A DNA stretch of 64,000 nucleotides from Laccaria trichodermophora (Eukaryota; Basidiomycota; Agaricomycetes; Agaricales; Hydnangiaceae), in the NCBI GenBank assembly GCA_018417955.1, contig JACTVC010000005.1:1116001-1180000 (forward strand), written 5' to 3'. The notes under the pieces were generated by a model. The model saw nothing but the letters and a program-made list of their open reading frames with translations. It was not told the origin of the DNA and did not search any database. Below, one piece after another: positions 22,225-33,110 of this stretch. Position numbers and translations under genes: made by a program. Position 1 is the stretch's first letter. The number at the start of each line of letters is the position of its first letter.

Positions 22225-22476
22225 ATACTCCAGTAGGAGTCCAGTAGGAATCCAGTAGGAATCCAACTGAAGGTTTGGATTTTTTTTGTCTAAGTTCAGT
22301 TGGAGTCCAGTAGGAGTCCAGTAGGAGTCCAGTAGGAGTCCAGTTGGAGTCCAATAGGTGGAAATTGCCTTTTTTGGAAGAATTGTTGAAATCCAGTGGG
22401 AATCCTACTGGAGTCCTGGAATCCAGTAGGAATCTTACTGGAGTCCTGGAGTCCAGTAGGAATAGGTGGGGGAGTG
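22225..22476. repeat. 11-bp GGAGTCCAGTA repeats (right side)
   Basis: Repeated GGAGTCCAGTAGGAATCC units in the opposite orientation to those at 20545-20680; the outermost copy forms the right terminal repeat of the 1.95-kb element. Confidence 0.8.
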
Positions 22477-22571
22477 ATAAGTACTGCGACATGTTGCGAG
22501 TCATGGGGGGGCCCTCGGTCGATTGGAGCAGACTCTATGCAGTCCCACACACCACCACCCCTACGTTCTTC

Positions 22572-25501
22572 ATGGAAAGTTACGAGGGCCCCTCTCCCCC
22601 CATTCCTCCCATTACGTCAACCATTCCGACATCGGCAAATTCATCGCTCCCAGCCGAATCTTCTCTACCCCCAATATCGGCAGACACACAAGCGTCATCT
22701 GTCCCGATACCGAATTCGTCGCTCCCAGCCCAATCTTCGTTGCCCCCAATATCAGCAGACACATCTGTCCCAATACCAAACGCTCCCCAACGCCAATCAA
22801 CTCCAGAAGCCGGCCCAGCACCAGAAAAGAAGCCAGCCGAGCCCAAACCTCAACGAAGTCGAGCAAAACCCAAGGCCGACACGAGCAGTGGGAGAAAGAG
22901 GAGAGGGGACTCCTTGGACGATCGGCCGAGGAAGACCCGCATCGTCAGTGCACAGCTTATCGATGAAAGCAGCGCTGAGGAGACAACGCTGAAGGAGACA
23001 ACGCCCAAGCCCAATGCACGAAACTCGGGCAACACTGCCAAGCCGAGGTCGAAACAACAGCCGGTCGTCGAGATAACTGTAAAGCCCAAGTCCAAAGCGA
23101 CACCTCGGGTTGGCCCAGAGACAGCTGCAAAGGTGGCACTGAGGGCCCAGGCATCGGCAGAGAAGCTTGATAAGCAGAACGCGGCCATTGAGACGGGAGA
23201 ATACAGGCTTGCCGTTAAGCCCTGTGTAGCCTGCAGTAGACGAAAGGACAGAGAGACCGTCCCATGCGCAGAGAGCGCCAGAGATGGGCTCGCTGCCTGT
23301 TTCACTTGCAACACGGGCAAGACGAAATGCAGCAAGGCAGGGGGTGATTCGAAGAAGACTGAGGGGGAGGAGGCAGAGGAAGTGAAGATCATGGTCAAGA
23401 AAACCAAGAAGCGCAAGGCAAAGAAGGATGAAGAAGCTGAGGACGGGGGAGAGAAGGGAAAGAAGAAAGCCAAGAAATCGAAGGCTAAGAAGTCGGAGGA
23501 TGTCAAAATGGCAGAGGGAGCCGAGGACGGGGGAGAGGAGGAAAGTGTTCTTGTTCGAAAACCCAAGAAGGCAAAGAAGCAGGACGTAGAAATGGCCGAG
23601 GTTTCTGAGGGAGAGATGTTCGATTTCGATTCTATAAAGGAGGAGGATTCAGAGATGGTGGACATGACCTCGGGTGTAGAGGCCAAGGTCAGTACTTCCT
23701 CCCGACCTGACAAAGGCAAGGCGCGGGCAACTCCAGCCATCGTCATTGAACGACCAACACCAACACCCCCAGTCCAACCCAAGTTGAGTCTGGCCATGGA
23801 TGAAATGCCCACCATGCCTGACGTCGGGCAATTATCAGGTAAGAGTTTATCAAATCAGTTTTTCCTTACTAACCAGCCTAGCTTCCCTCATGCCCAACCT
23901 CGGGCAATCATCAGGCATCGTGGCCGACCTCGGGCAATTATCAGCAGCAGGGGACCTCGGGCAATCATCAGCCATCGTGGCCGACTTCAGGCAATTATCA
24001 GCAACAGGGGACCTCGGGCAATCATCAGGTAAGATTCAATCAAATCAGTTTTTCTTTACTAACCAAGCTAGATTTTGCTGCAACACCCATCGTGCCTGAC
24101 CTTGGGCAATCATCAGGTAATGCTGCCATGCCCATTCTGCCCGACCTCGGCCAATCGTCAGGTAAGACACTATCAAATTAGTTTTTCCTTACTAACCAAC
24201 GTAGATGTTGCTGCCCTGATGCCTGGCCTGATCCCAGCTCCTGCCAACGACATGGGGATCTTAGCCAATAGCGCTCCGGCCTCGGTCGACATCTTCCCTT
24301 CCCAGCCCAAGCAGTCGGTTTCGAACTCACGCTGCATCAGTCCCCCTCATGCCCAAGAACTTCATCGTAAGTTCTTTTATGTTTTCATCGGACTTCTTTG
24401 CTTAAAAACTTAGTTGATACAGCACTGCATATCAAGAAGGTGGATTTCAGGTCCCTCAGTCTGCCACCGGCATTCGACATGTATACAATCCAGCACGAGA
24501 TTATGAGACTCGGTCAAGATCAGACCGACATTCAAAACACTCTCCGCGAACAACACGCTCGGCTGACCATCGTGTCAGAGCACACTGGCATTGACCCAAG
24601 TGCTCTTCTCCCCCCATTCGTGAACACCACTTCACTCAGCGAACGTCTGGCCTCCCTGGAAGAAATGACCCGGAGACTTCAAGAGGTTGAATCTGCTGGC
24701 GATCGTCTTGCTGAACAAGTCAAAACATTGGAAACATTGTCGTGGTTCGAAGAGGAAAGAAGAATGAATGCACACAACGTGAGGATAGACCGATTTGAAG
24801 ACCTTCACCAAGCACGGTGGAAGGATGCCGAAGCCAGGCTCGAAGACCATCAGATGGACTTGTGCACGATAAGGGTTCAGCATGAAGCTTTTGAGGGGGA
24901 GGTCAGGAATATGATGAAGGTGACGCCGGCCGCATTGCAAGAACAGGTCGAAAAGTCTATGGCCGAACTTACGAACTGAGTCCACCAGGCCGAGCAAGCA
25001 CAGGAGACTCTGACCACATCATATAGGACACTTACCGAGGGTCAGATAAAACTTGGTAACCGACAAACGATTGTGGAGCAAATTGTCCTCAACCATTTTG
25101 GACGCAAAGTCATGACCGACGCCCAGATCAATGCGACGAAGGGGACGGCCGATATCAGCATCAACACGATGAAGGGTACTGTGGATATTGGCATCAACAC
25201 CGATAGATCAGCAGAGGAATCGGTCCAAGCATCGAGCCCGGCCCCAATCCAATCAGCAGCTCCTCCGACGCCAGTGCAAGCTTTGAGCCCAGCTCCAATT
25301 CAATCGGCAGCTGTGCAAGGTTCGAGCTCGCCTCCAATTCAACCTTCGAATTTGGTTCAAGCTGAGAGCCCGGCCCCAATCTATTTGGCTCCAAAGCCAG
25401 TTCGTGCAACACGCCGCGGCAGATCACCCTCTCCCTTCACAGTTGGCACCAGGAGGTCTCCTCGGCTGATAGCTTCATCTGGTATGTCCCCTGCTTCATA
25501 G
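22572..25501 (+). CDS. KDZ-locus accessory protein: cysteine cluster, Lys/Glu-rich middle, coiled coil; one in-frame stop
   Basis: Exons run about 22572-23838, 23882-24028, 24072-24161, 24205-24368 and 24416-25501. Exons 2 and 3 are multiples of three. The N-terminus is Ser/Pro-rich with a duplicated SSLPPISADT unit. A Cys cluster follows: CVACSRRKDRETVPC then CFTCNTGKTKC (about 23220-23330), resembling a fungal Zn-cluster without being a canonical Zn2Cys6. A long Lys/Glu-rich nuclear-type segment comes next, then tandem DLGQSSG repeats carried by exons 2-4, then a coiled coil (LRLGQ..QTDIQNTLREQH onward) and a C-terminal Pro/Ala/Ser repeat (SPAPIQSA) ending GRSPSPFTVGTRRSPRL. TGA at 24977 splits the coiled-coil exon while the same frame continues for 175 codons. 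Possibly a DNA-binding or chromatin protein; role unknown. Confidence 0.68.
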
Positions 25502-26740
25502 TAATGATTCAACATCTAAATACCAGTAGATGATCATCCTACGACTCCCACTAATGAAGACCCGCAATAATCATACTCCATATTTTGTACTGCCTGTTCT
25601 TATCTTGTAACTTCTTGTCAATATAAAGGTTTTTTTGTGTCATGTTCTTTGTAAAAGAGAAAAAGAAGTACTGCAATCTTGAAGAAATAAAACTAATCTG
25701 AGGGGTAAGCTAGAGGGGGACATTCAAGAAACTCTGCCGAAGTGCTTTACCTTGGCCAGGTCAACTGCGCTACAATGTGCTTCGCGGTAGTATGTTCGAA
25801 AGGCCAGATTGTGTTCAAAAATTATCAATTTAGAAACGAGATATCACCTTTGGGACTTGAACCCCGGTCCTGACCATCGGCTGCTGTAAAATATACCGAC
25901 CGATGTTGTCTTGGACAAGTATAAAGATAACATGGTAGAAATATTGACCGAGCAGGAACGACCGGGTCTGGCTCAAGCAACCGTGCTTGGCTGCCTAAAA
26001 TAAAAGCGAAGGGGAAAACAGATACCGATCCATCTAGAAAAGGGGTAAAAAGTTGGCTGATCCAGAGTTTATGAATTGTCCAGTTTCGTCGGCCGACTGG
26101 GTAGCTGTATCCATTTGCTCAACTAATCAGCCGAACCATAGCTACAATAATGTGAATCCCAACAGCTGACCCCTCAAATCAGAATTTAAGGCTCTCGGCC
26201 AATCATGAACCCAGGAACATTCAAAACTGTCAGCCGACCTTACATAGCTATCATCCATCAGCCGATATACCACCTACTTCTCTCTGGGCTTACTTCCTGC
26301 TGATCCGGCTGTGCTAAATTTACGTTGCTGGCCGACCCTTCACTACCTCAACAGTGGGGATGACATCGGCCAATTCATCAACACCAGGTTATTGTCTCTT
26401 ATCGGCCCATCAGCAGGCACCATCAACTATGGCCTGTTTGTATGTTTGGGGCTCTCAGTGTTGGTGGGTGATTCCTACTAACTGCCCTGATATGTCAGTT
26501 GTGAATGTACATATATTGTAATGTTCCTTTGAGGGAACAGCTATATGATGCAGTCTATAACTTGTATGATTCTCGCCATTAAAACTTGGATAACAAAAGA
26601 CATATGTTGGAACAAAGCTATGATTTGAGTTGGATTTGAGCCAAAAAAAGCATAGCGGGCTTTGTGCCCACAGGTGGGCTACTTGGTTATAGAGTAGATG
26701 TCTGTGTGTGCCATGCCTGGTTATGTGACTGGGTTATGTC
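25502..26740. other. Right flank of the KDZ locus, no gene seen
   Basis: A likely poly(A) region of the preceding gene lies near 25570-25640. A Pol III B-box-like GGTTCAAGTCC occurs on minus at about 25857-25867, with no proper tRNA fold around it. From 26060 to 26420 the GGCCGA/CAGCCGA base style continues without an open frame and fades after about 26430, which may mark the right edge of the composite element. Confidence 0.4.
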
Positions 26741-26749
26741 ATGTGAGGG

Positions 26750-27345
26750 CTGGCAACCCTTTTCATCTTTAATTTTAAAGCCTTAGACTGGTGACTGTTC
26801 TGTATATGAGAAGTACCTGCGATATACAGAAGGACCCCCAAAAATCCTGCTAAATGGTAAATACCAATCCAGACAGAAATTTTCAAAATGAGGTGCTGGG
26901 ATAGATACAAACTGGACAGGTTTTCAAAAAAATCAGCAAAATGCTAGATACAGAATCTGGACAGGCTTGCGAGAAGAATCAGAGGCTAGATACTAACCAG
27001 AAAAGTATGGCCATGTAGCTCAACAGAAAAAAAGTATGTACTTTGACGTGTTGTCTGCAGTTTGAACCTTGTGCTGCACAAAACAATTTGGCCCTGACTT
27101 GGGCTAGATATGCAGTTTGGACAACTTTTTGAAATTTTGGTCTAGGCTAGATAAAATCTGGACAGACTTCACCAAAATTGGTACGGACAAGAATCTGGAA
27201 ATCAGCAATTTTAGTATCTACCATTTAGCAGGATTTTCAGGGGGTCCTTATACAAACCAGTAAATCTGAGTTTAAATCCATGTACCATGCAGCTCCCACG
27301 CCTATTTCCATATAAGGTTCAATAGTTTCTGACCTCCCCTAAACA
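26750..27345 (+). repeat. Dispersed repeat copy, interrupted by a MITE
   Basis: The flanks of the MITE at 26831-27248, when joined, match the reverse complement of 34015-34205: both contain a CTGTATATGAGAA-like segment, then TGAGTTTAAATCC, then GCAGCTCCCAC, then TTTCCATA and GACCTCCCCTAA. A third partial copy of the left portion is at 63612-63682. This shows the MITE inserted into an older dispersed element. Confidence 0.7.
26831..27248. mobile_element. 418-bp MITE with 8-bp target duplication (hAT-like)
   Basis: Termini AGGACCCCC and GGGGGTCCT head imperfect inverted repeats of about 33 bp that include AATCCTGCTAAATGGTA on both ends. The flanks TATACAGA and TATACAAA match at 7 of 8 bases, as for an 8-bp duplication typical of hAT elements. 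The interior is AT-rich, non-coding and has internal repeats (CTAGATAC, TCTGGACAG). Confidence 0.8.
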
Positions 27346-27589
27346 ATATGCACATGTTGCATGTGTTTCCACTGTATTCATGGTCTCTGTTGCATGAAAT
27401 TGACACATTTTCTCATGAATGGCAGATCTGTAAAATCTGGAGTGGTTGCATTCAGACTGGGCAACTCCTTGCAGGGCATTCAGTAGATACACTATGGAAC
27501 CATAACAATAGAAATTGACAATTGTCCCAATAAGTCATAGGGCTACCCCAATGGGCCCAATTACAAAAGACATTATGATACTATACATT

Positions 27590-27960
27590 GGCCCAACAAC
27601 ATGACAATATGTATATTTAATTGTTGGGCCCAACGACAGTGCCACAGTCCAAGCTAAGGGTTTATAGATTGGCCACATGGCTTAAATGGGGGTAATTTTG
27701 GCTGTTGATATATGATGGTATTAAGGTACCATTAATAGTTGGGCCCAATGAAGAGAAATCGTTAAGGGAGATGGTTGGGCCCAATGGCCCAATTATTAAG
27801 CTACAGTTGATGGTTGGGCCTAATGTAAGGTATTTGTTAAGGGAACAGGTTGGGCCCAATGGTAAAATTTCAATGCTATGGCTTGTAAGTTGGGCCCATG
27901 CCATGATATAAGCTATAGTTCATAGGTTAGCCCAATGATTATTTGAATTTTGCGGGTGTG
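27590..27960. repeat. TTGGGCCCAA subterminal repeats
   Basis: Eight or so copies of the palindrome TTGGGCCCAA(T/C)G at irregular 30-60 bp spacing directly inside the left terminal repeat. This is the kind of subterminal motif bound by CACTA transposases (inference). Confidence 0.75.
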
Positions 27961-27989
27961 GGCTTTGGTCCGGTAAACCCACAGGTCCG

Positions 27990-29045
27990 CTCCTGTTCCA
28001 TTGGACCCACAGCCGCACAATTGTGCAATTACACCCACAGGTTGGCTATTGTGCAGTTACCCCCATGGGGTAGCTCATGTTCCATTACCCCTGTGGGTTG
28101 CCACGCGGGCCAGATCATGTTCCGTTACCCCTGCAGATCAACAATTGATCCATTACACCCTTGGGCTGGCTGTTGTTCATTACCCCCATGGGGCAGCTCT
28201 TGTTCCGTTAGCCCCATGGGTCACCACACAGGCCAGATTATGTTCCGTTACCCCATGGGTCAACAATAGGTCCATTACACCTGCAGTATCTTATTCTGTT
28301 ACACCCACAATGTCCAGCTCTTGTTCCCTTAGACCTGTGGAACCTTCTTCTGTTTGGCCCGCAGGTTTCCAATTACAGCCACGGACCATTTGTGGCTCCC
28401 CCACGGGTCTCCGATTACACCCACAGATTACCTGCTGCTCCATTACATCTGTGGCCACCCACAGACCAGCAATAGTTCCATTACATCCGCGGATGAGCTC
28501 TTGTTCCATTACACCCGTGGGCTGCACTCTCATCTGTGGACCTGCTCTTGTTCTGTTACCCCTGTGGACCAACAATTCTTTTATCCACAGACCAATGGAT
28601 TACCTACTGCCCTGTTACATCTGCAGACACCCACGGACCACCTGCTGGTCCTTAAACAATAGGCCCTCTTCCATCAGCCCCACACCCATGGGCCACGTTT
28701 GCAGCTGGCCTGCAAAATGGACCAACAATTGTGCCTTTACATTCACAGACCATTATTCCGTTACACCTGTGGACCAGCAATTGTGCCATTACATCCACAA
28801 ACGAGCACTTGTTCCATTACACCCGTGGGCTGTGCTCTCATCCGTGGACCTGCTCTTGTTCTGTTACCCCTGTGGACCAGCAAGTCTCTTATCTGTGGAA
28901 CAACGGATTACCTACCACTCCGTTTCTGCGGACACCCATTGTTGCTGTTGGACCCATGGGCCAACGGGTCTTCTGTGACACCCATGGGCCACACCATTTG
29001 TTAAGCCCATTGGTCTGTTACATCCGCGGGCCACCAGCTAGAGCT
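27990..29045. repeat. Degenerate TGTTCCATTACACCCGTGGG minisatellite
   Basis: Many units of a 25-35 bp phrase around CTTGTTCCATTACACCCGTGGG with CpG/TpG variation, plus a longer near-duplicate of about 300 bp (28480-28620 against 28785-28920). A 325-codon frame is open through it by repeat phase and is not a gene. Confidence 0.8.
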
Positions 29046-29059
29046 CCACGGACATGAAC

Positions 29060-30380
29060 ATCTGGATTTGTATTTAACATGCTGAATGTCATTGCCCTGA
29101 AAATGCAGCCAAAAAAATGTCCAGATTGTGATTAACTTAGTGAATGTCACTAATCCGAAAATGCGGCTAAAAAAACATCCAGATTTGTATTAGTGCAACA
29201 ATGTCCGAAGTTTCGGATGTAATTTTTGCATGGACCAGACAACCCCCCGTGGAATGCTCTGAAGTCCGAAATTTTTTAAGTTACTTCCATCTGGATATAA
29301 TAATCCCCATAGACTGCACCAATGTCCGAATTTTTGGATGTGTTTTTGACAGGGGCCAGACAACCCCCATGGAATGCTCCAATGTCTGAAATTTATACTT
29401 CACACTGGATGCAAGCCACATTAACTTAGACCAAATTATTATAAAGAAATTGTAAAGAAATTTCAAATAATTTTACAGTATCATTGTCTGAAAAATTGTA
29501 AAATTATTGTGACTTTTCTTTCACAAACAAGAGTATTTCTAAGAAAAAAACCACAATAAGTTTATAATTTTTCAGAAATTGTTAGTGTAAACTTATTCCA
29601 AATTTCTTTACAATTTCTTTACAATAATTTAATTCAAGTTATTCTGGCTTGCATCCAGTGTCAAGTACCTGAAAATGCAGTCACAAAAACATCCGGATTT
29701 GTATTTAACATGCTGAATGTCATTGCCCTGAAAATGTGGCTGAAAAAATGTCCGGAGTTGTAGTTGACTTGGTCAATGTCACTGCTCCAAAAATGCGGCC
29801 GAAAAACCTCCGGATTTGTATTTAACATGCTGAATGTCATTAAACCGAAAATGCGGCCGAAAAAATGTCCGGATTTGTGATTAACTTGGTGAACATCACT
29901 GATCCGAAAATGTGGCCGAAAAAACATCCGGATTTGTATTAGTGCAACAATGTCCGAAGTTTCGGATGTAATTTTGACATGGACCAGACAACCCCCTGTG
30001 GAATGCTCTGAAGTCCAAAATGTTTTAAGTTACTTCCATCCAGATATAATGATCCCCATAGACTGCACCAATGTCTGAAATTTCGGATGTAATTTTGACA
30101 AGGCCAGACAACCCCCATAGAATGCTCCAATGTCCAAAATTTAGTACTTCAAGTACCTGAAAATGCGGCCAAAAAAACATCCGGATCTGTATTTAACATG
30201 CTGAATGACATTGCCCCGAAAATACGGCCGAAAAAATGTCCGGATTTGTGATTAACTTGGTGAATGTCACTGATCCGAAAATGCAGTCGAAAAAACATCC
30301 AGATTTGTATTAGTGCAACAATGGCCAAAATTTCAGATGTAATTTTGACATGGACCAGACAACCCCCCATGGAATATGTT
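29060..30380. repeat. Left arm array (AAAATGCGGCCGAAAAAAC units)
   Basis: Alternating blocks: CATCCGGATTTGTATTTAAC, GAAAATGCGGCCGAAAAAA, then TGTCCGAAGTTTCGGATGTA and CAGACAACCCCCCRTGGAAT. The motifs CCGGA, TTTCGGAT and CGGCCG are palindromic. Many CpG sites differ between units by C/T or G/A. The short frames within it recur inverted on the right arm. Confidence 0.85.
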
Positions 30381-30389
30381 GATGTCTGA

Positions 30390-31345
30390 AATTCTAGACT
30401 ACAAAACTTTGTAGTGTCTGCTTTTTAGACTACACAATTTTGTAATGACCAGTTGAACTCAGGCAGAACCCTCTCAATTCTTAACCGATTTGGATGTTCT
30501 TGGGCTTGTTTTGACAGGTAAACCCGTGGGGTTGTGGGTACAGGTACTCTACAGGTCATGTATGTGCCACTTGTCAGATATTTATAGGTTTTTTAGTGTC
30601 CTTGATCATGAATGAGTATATGGGTTCATGGGTCTATGGTTGAAGGAGTGAGAAGGGTGGACATTTGCCATTTCTGTATCATTGGTTTATTATGAATAAG
30701 TACATAGATTCAGGGTGCTATAGTTGAAGGAGTGATAATGGTGGGCATTTTGCTATTGCTTTCACTGTCTGTGTCACCTCTTCAACCATACATCCCCATG
30801 AACATATGTACTTATTCATTGATGTCTGGTCTCCCAAACTTGAAAGTTTGTAGTCCACTTTTCTGACATATAATTTGTAGTGTCCTTCACTATGAATAAG
30901 TACATAGGTTCATGGGACTATCATTGAAGGAGTGAAAAGGATGGACAATTTGACATTCCGGTATTTCACTTAGTTTTAAGATTGAACTATGTCATTCTCA
31001 CTCCTTGAACCATATCTCCATGAACATATATATACTTATACATAGTAAACCAATGATCCAGCAATGGCAAAATGTCCACCCTTTTCACTCCTTCAACCAT
31101 AGACCCATGAACCCATATACTCATTCATGATCAATGACACTAAAAAACCTATAAATATCTGACAAGTGGCACATACATGACCTGTAGAGTACCTGTACCC
31201 ACAGCCCCACGGGTTTACCTGTCAAAACAAGCCCAAGAACATCCAAATCGGTTAAGAATTGAGAGGGTTCTGCCTGAGTTCAACTGGTCATTACAAAATT
31301 GTGTAGTCTAAAAAGCAGACACTACAAAGTTTTGTAGTCTAGAAT
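30390..31345. repeat. Central fold-back of the CACTA-like element
   Basis: Sequence from about 30390 to 30720 returns as its near-exact reverse complement at about 31045-31345, including TAGACTACACAATTTTGTAA, AACCGATTTGGATGTTCTTG and CACTTGTCAGATATTTATAGG. The pairing continues outward into both arm arrays to at least 29930 and 31800, giving a hairpin stem of roughly 800 bp or more. The centre (about 30720-31040) has further GAATAAGTACATAG and CTCCTTCAACCATA repeats. Confidence 0.85.
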
Positions 31346-33110
31346 TTCAGACATCAACATATTCCGTGGGGGGTTGTCTGGTCCATGTCAAAATTACATC
31401 CGAAATTTTGGCCATTGTTGCACTAATACAAATCCGGATGTTTTTTCGACTGCATTTTCGGATCAGTGACATTCACCAAGTTAATCACAAATCCGGACAT
31501 TTTTTCGGCCGTATTTTCGGGGCAATGTCATTCAGCATGTTAAATACAGATCCGGATGTTTTTTTGGCCGCATTTTCGGGTACTTGAAGTACTAAATTTT
31601 GGACATTGGAGCATTCTATGGGGGTTGTCTGGCCTTGTCAAAATTACATCCGAAATTTCAGACATTGGTGCAGTCTATGGGGATCATTATATCTGGATGG
31701 AAGTAACTTAAAACATTTTGGACTTCAGAGCATTCCACGGGGGGTTGTCTGGTCCATGTCAAAATTACATCTGAAACTTTGGACATTGTTGCACTAATAC
31801 AAATCCGGATGTTTTGTTGGCTGCATTTTCGGATCAGTGATGTTCACCAAGTTAATCACAAATCCGGACATTTTTCAGCCACATTTTCTGGTACTTGAAG
31901 TACTAAATTTCGGACATTGGAGCATTCCATGGGGGTTGTGTGGCCCCTGTCAAAATTACATCTTAAATTTCGGACATTTGTGCACTCTACAGAGATTAAT
32001 ACATCGGAATGGAAATGACCCACAAAATTTCGGACTTCAGAGCATTTCATGTGGGGCTTGTCTGGTCCATGTCAAAATTACATCCAAAACTTCGGACATT
32101 GCTGCACTAATACAAATCACACTAATACAAATCCGGATGTTTTTTCGGCCGCATTTTTGGAGCATTGACATTGACCAAGTCAACTACAACTCCGGACATT
32201 TTTTCAGCCACATTTTCGGGGTAATGACATTCAGCATATTAAATACAAATCCGGATGTTTTTTTGACCACATTTTCGGGTACTTGAAGTATAAATTTCAG
32301 ACATTGAAGCATTCCATGGGGGTTGTCTGGCCCCTGTCAAAATTACATCCAAAAATTCAGACATTGGTGCAGTCTATGGGGATCATTATATCTGGATGGA
32401 AATAACTTAAAAAATTTCGGACTTCAGAGCAATCCATGGGGGGGCTGTCTGGTCTGTGTCAAAATTACATCCGAAACTTCGGACATTGTTGCACTAATAC
32501 AAATCCAGATGTCTTTCTGGCCACATTTTCAGAGCAGTGATGTTCACCAAGTTAATCACAAATCCGGACATTTTTTCGGCCGCATTTTTGGTGCAATGAC
32601 ATTCAGCATGTTAAATACAGATCTGGATGTTTTTTCGGCCGCATTTTCGGGTGCTTGAAGTTGTAAATTTCGGGCATTGAAGCATTCCACGAGGGTTGTC
32701 TGGCACCTGTCAAAATTACATCTGAAATTTCGGACAGTGTTGTACTAATACAAATCCGGATGTTTTTTCGGCCGCATTTTTGGAGCAGTGACATTTACAC
32801 GGTCAACTACAACTCTGGACATTTTTTCAGCCACAGTTTCGGGGCAATGACATTCAGCATCTTAAATACAAATCCGGATGTTTTTTCTGGCCGCATTTTC
32901 GGAGCAGTGACATTAACTAAGTTAATCACAAATCCGGACATTTTCTTGGCCGCATTTTTGAAGCACTGGTATTCTGCATACTAGTGACAAATCCGGACTT
33001 TTCTTCAGCCACATATTTGGGGCAGTTACATCCAACATGGCAACCACAAATCCGGACATTTTTTCAGTCACATTTTCGGAGCACTTGCAGTCAGCATGTC
33101 AATGCTTCGG
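31346..33110. repeat. Right arm array, inverted relative to the left arm
   Basis: Same units as the left arm in reverse orientation, with at least five blocks of TTTTTTCGGCCGCATTTTCGG and ACAAATCCGGATG. A 73-codon frame at 31366-31587 is the inverted twin of one at 30149-30370, differing by a single residue, which shows recent inversion or gene conversion. Repeat-phase frames, not genes. Confidence 0.85.

Larger units (their letters stand above)
20530..22476. mobile_element. 1.95-kb non-autonomous TIR element with CACT termini
   Basis: The left end CACTCCCCCACCTATTCCTA and the right end are perfect inverted repeats for about 29 bp, followed by more, less regular, inverted TACTGGACTCC units. 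Flanking triplets are TTA and ATA, so a 3-bp target duplication is not exact. No transposase frame lies inside. The interior consists of a tRNA-like segment, hairpins, a ~50-bp minisatellite and a polypyrimidine tract, each listed separately. Terminal CACT suggests a CACTA-like family, but this is inference. It sits inside the KDZ locus. Confidence 0.65.
8780..25650. mobile_element. Composite KDZ transposon locus with TET/JBP dioxygenase and accessory genes
   Basis: Six genes of non-housekeeping type lie together: TET/JBP-like oxygenase, coiled-coil accessory, KDZ transposase, charged accessory protein, FxF-repeat protein and a cysteine-cluster accessory. They share base style (frequent GGCCGA and CTCGG) and short introns. 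KDZ transposons linked to TET/JBP genes are established for basidiomycete genomes. The boundaries given are approximate, set by where base style and coding content change; no terminal repeats were found. A separate 1.95-kb TIR element is nested at 20530-22476. Confidence 0.6.

Noticed and set aside
22850..23815. 321-codon minus frame
   Set aside because: Exact antisense of the Lys/Glu-rich coding exon on plus, giving a Ser/Leu/Phe-rich shadow; the plus frame has splice sites and a cysteine cluster.
24977..24979. Programmed UGA readthrough or recoding
   Set aside because: No supporting element was seen; several similar TGA interruptions in the same locus are better explained by CpG decay.
25840..25925. 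Possible tRNA gene on minus around a perfect GGTTCAAGTCC
   Set aside because: The T-stem pairs only about three bases and no acceptor stem, D arm or anticodon arm could be fitted.
28001..28978. 325-codon plus frame
   Set aside because: Translation of a degenerate Pro/Thr/Cys-rich minisatellite inside the CACTA-like element.
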